A stretch of DNA of 64,000 nucleotides, taken from the NCBI GenBank assembly GCA_037974665.1, contig CM075764.1:78508325-78572324 (forward strand), given 5' to 3'. The notes under the pieces are model-generated. The model searched no databases. It had not been told where the DNA came from and saw nothing but the letters and a program-made list of their open reading frames with translations. Origin of the DNA: Ehretia macrophylla. Taxonomy: Eukaryota > Streptophyta > Magnoliopsida > Boraginales > Ehretiaceae. Each line of letters opens with the position of its first letter. Within the stretch, counting starts at the first letter, position 1. Below, in pieces: positions 63,232-64,000 of the stretch. Both the position numbers and the translations under genes were made by a program.

Positions 63232-64000
63232 ACTTGCTTTTGTTCTGTTTGAAGTAACTAGTCTGTGCATGAATGGTTGTTAACATAAATGTATAAGTTT
63301 ATGCCTTCGTTCTTTGCATGCTAGTATGTAAAATCTTGAAACTAGAGTAATTTTGTTTCACCCTTATAAAGCTTGCAAGATTGGTTCCTATATGAGGAAG
63401 TAGTTTTGATAAGAGCATTATCATATAAGCTAATTTATTATTTTTTTAAGAATACATATACTTAAAAATAGCTTTCCTAGAAATATACTAGTTAAATTTT
63501 AATTGAGTCATGGTTCGTTTGAGCTAGGATTGTTCTTTTAGTAATGCTGGAGAACGAATTTAAATGATATTTAGTCTTGTTGAAGATTAAGAGTTAGATA
63601 TTGAGTAGCTAAAAGCTGGAATGAATTGTAAAATAAGGTAAAGTGTATTAGCTTAGATAAGTTACTTCTATGTTAATGGACTTAATACAGTACTAGATAA
63701 GCTTGAAAGATAACTTAATAATGTATGCATGATTATAGAATGGGTTGTAAATAAACCTTTGGCTTCTAAATGCCTAGATGTTCTGGATGCTGGTGCTAAG
63801 CTTTTGTATATAGTAGCTAAGGTCTAATACCTTTTATTATCAAAAGTTACTGAATCTGCAGGAAACATGAATCTTACTGAAACTTGGGTTTATTTATAAC
63901 ATATGTATATAGTTATCTACTTTTACTATCAGTTATTTAGTAGTTATCAACTGAAATAGTATCTATTAAATACTTATTAGTTGTTAACTGAAATGGTATC
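63232..64000. other. Unassigned AT-rich DNA
   Basis: No gene is seen. The stretch at 63298-63400 resembles 60280-60350 on the other side of the solo LTR. Two diverged ~35-bp units each ending 'aactgaaat(a/g)gtatc' lie at 63931-63964 and 63965-64000, running off the window edge. Confidence 0.5.
63931..64000. repeat. Start of a ~35-bp tandem repeat at the window edge
   Basis: Two consecutive units share 'gttatcaactgaaatagtatc' and 'gttgttaactgaaatggtatc' endings. The number of further copies is unknown. Confidence 0.6.

Overview
This window is nuclear DNA of a flowering plant, most likely a eudicot. It holds two intact intron-containing plant genes, a CACTA transposon end, a TRIM element, and deeply nested LTR retrotransposons of the Ty3/gypsy (chromovirus, Tekay/Del-like) and Ty1/copia types. 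No rRNA, tRNA, CRISPR array or prokaryotic operon was seen. Family letters (A, B, C, D, E, F, G, H) are labels used only in this annotation.

Positions 1-43,000 are almost entirely transposon. A copia LTR (family C) runs in from the left edge, followed by a decayed CACTA terminus (to 2813). After a gene-free stretch come two gypsy LTR pieces head to head (5385-7739 minus, 7740-9629 plus), an Athila/Tat-like LTR piece (9630-10748) and a TRIM with two 253-bp LTRs (10749-11321). The core is a stack of nested insertions. A copia pol gene is split into pieces at 26724-26768, 29213-30104, 35850-36870 and 39904-40161, ending in an LTR at 40162-42008. It was interrupted by (i) a gypsy element with no coding capacity (LTRs 11382-14231 and 15313-26723), whose right LTR was itself invaded by a gypsy element with decayed gag-pol (15936-25864), whose pol was in turn split by a solo LTR (18047-20728); (ii) a reversed solo LTR (26769-29207); (iii) an Athila-like LTR (30105-35849) carrying a minus-strand gypsy remnant (31278-35757); (iv) another solo LTR (36871-39903). 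Target-site duplications support several of these boundaries at base precision. All pol genes are pseudogenes.

Positions 43,690-57,182 are a gene island. A deSI-like PPPDE-domain protease gene (plus strand, 3 exons, 225 aa) and a mitochondrial calcium uptake protein MICU gene (minus strand, 7 exons, 467 aa) converge, 3.8 kb apart. Both have consistent exon phases and intact reading frames. They act in unrelated processes, deSUMOylation-type proteolysis and gating of mitochondrial calcium uptake, and nothing suggests co-regulation.

Positions 57,183-64,000 are AT-rich intergenic DNA with a MITE-like inverted-repeat element (59620-59917) and another solo LTR (60538-63231).

I found no new enzyme system. 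The most unusual pattern is a small stem-loop that recurs at the same relative place in nine gypsy LTR copies, with different but still complementary stem sequences, just upstream of a 3'-splice-site-like CAG/GT.
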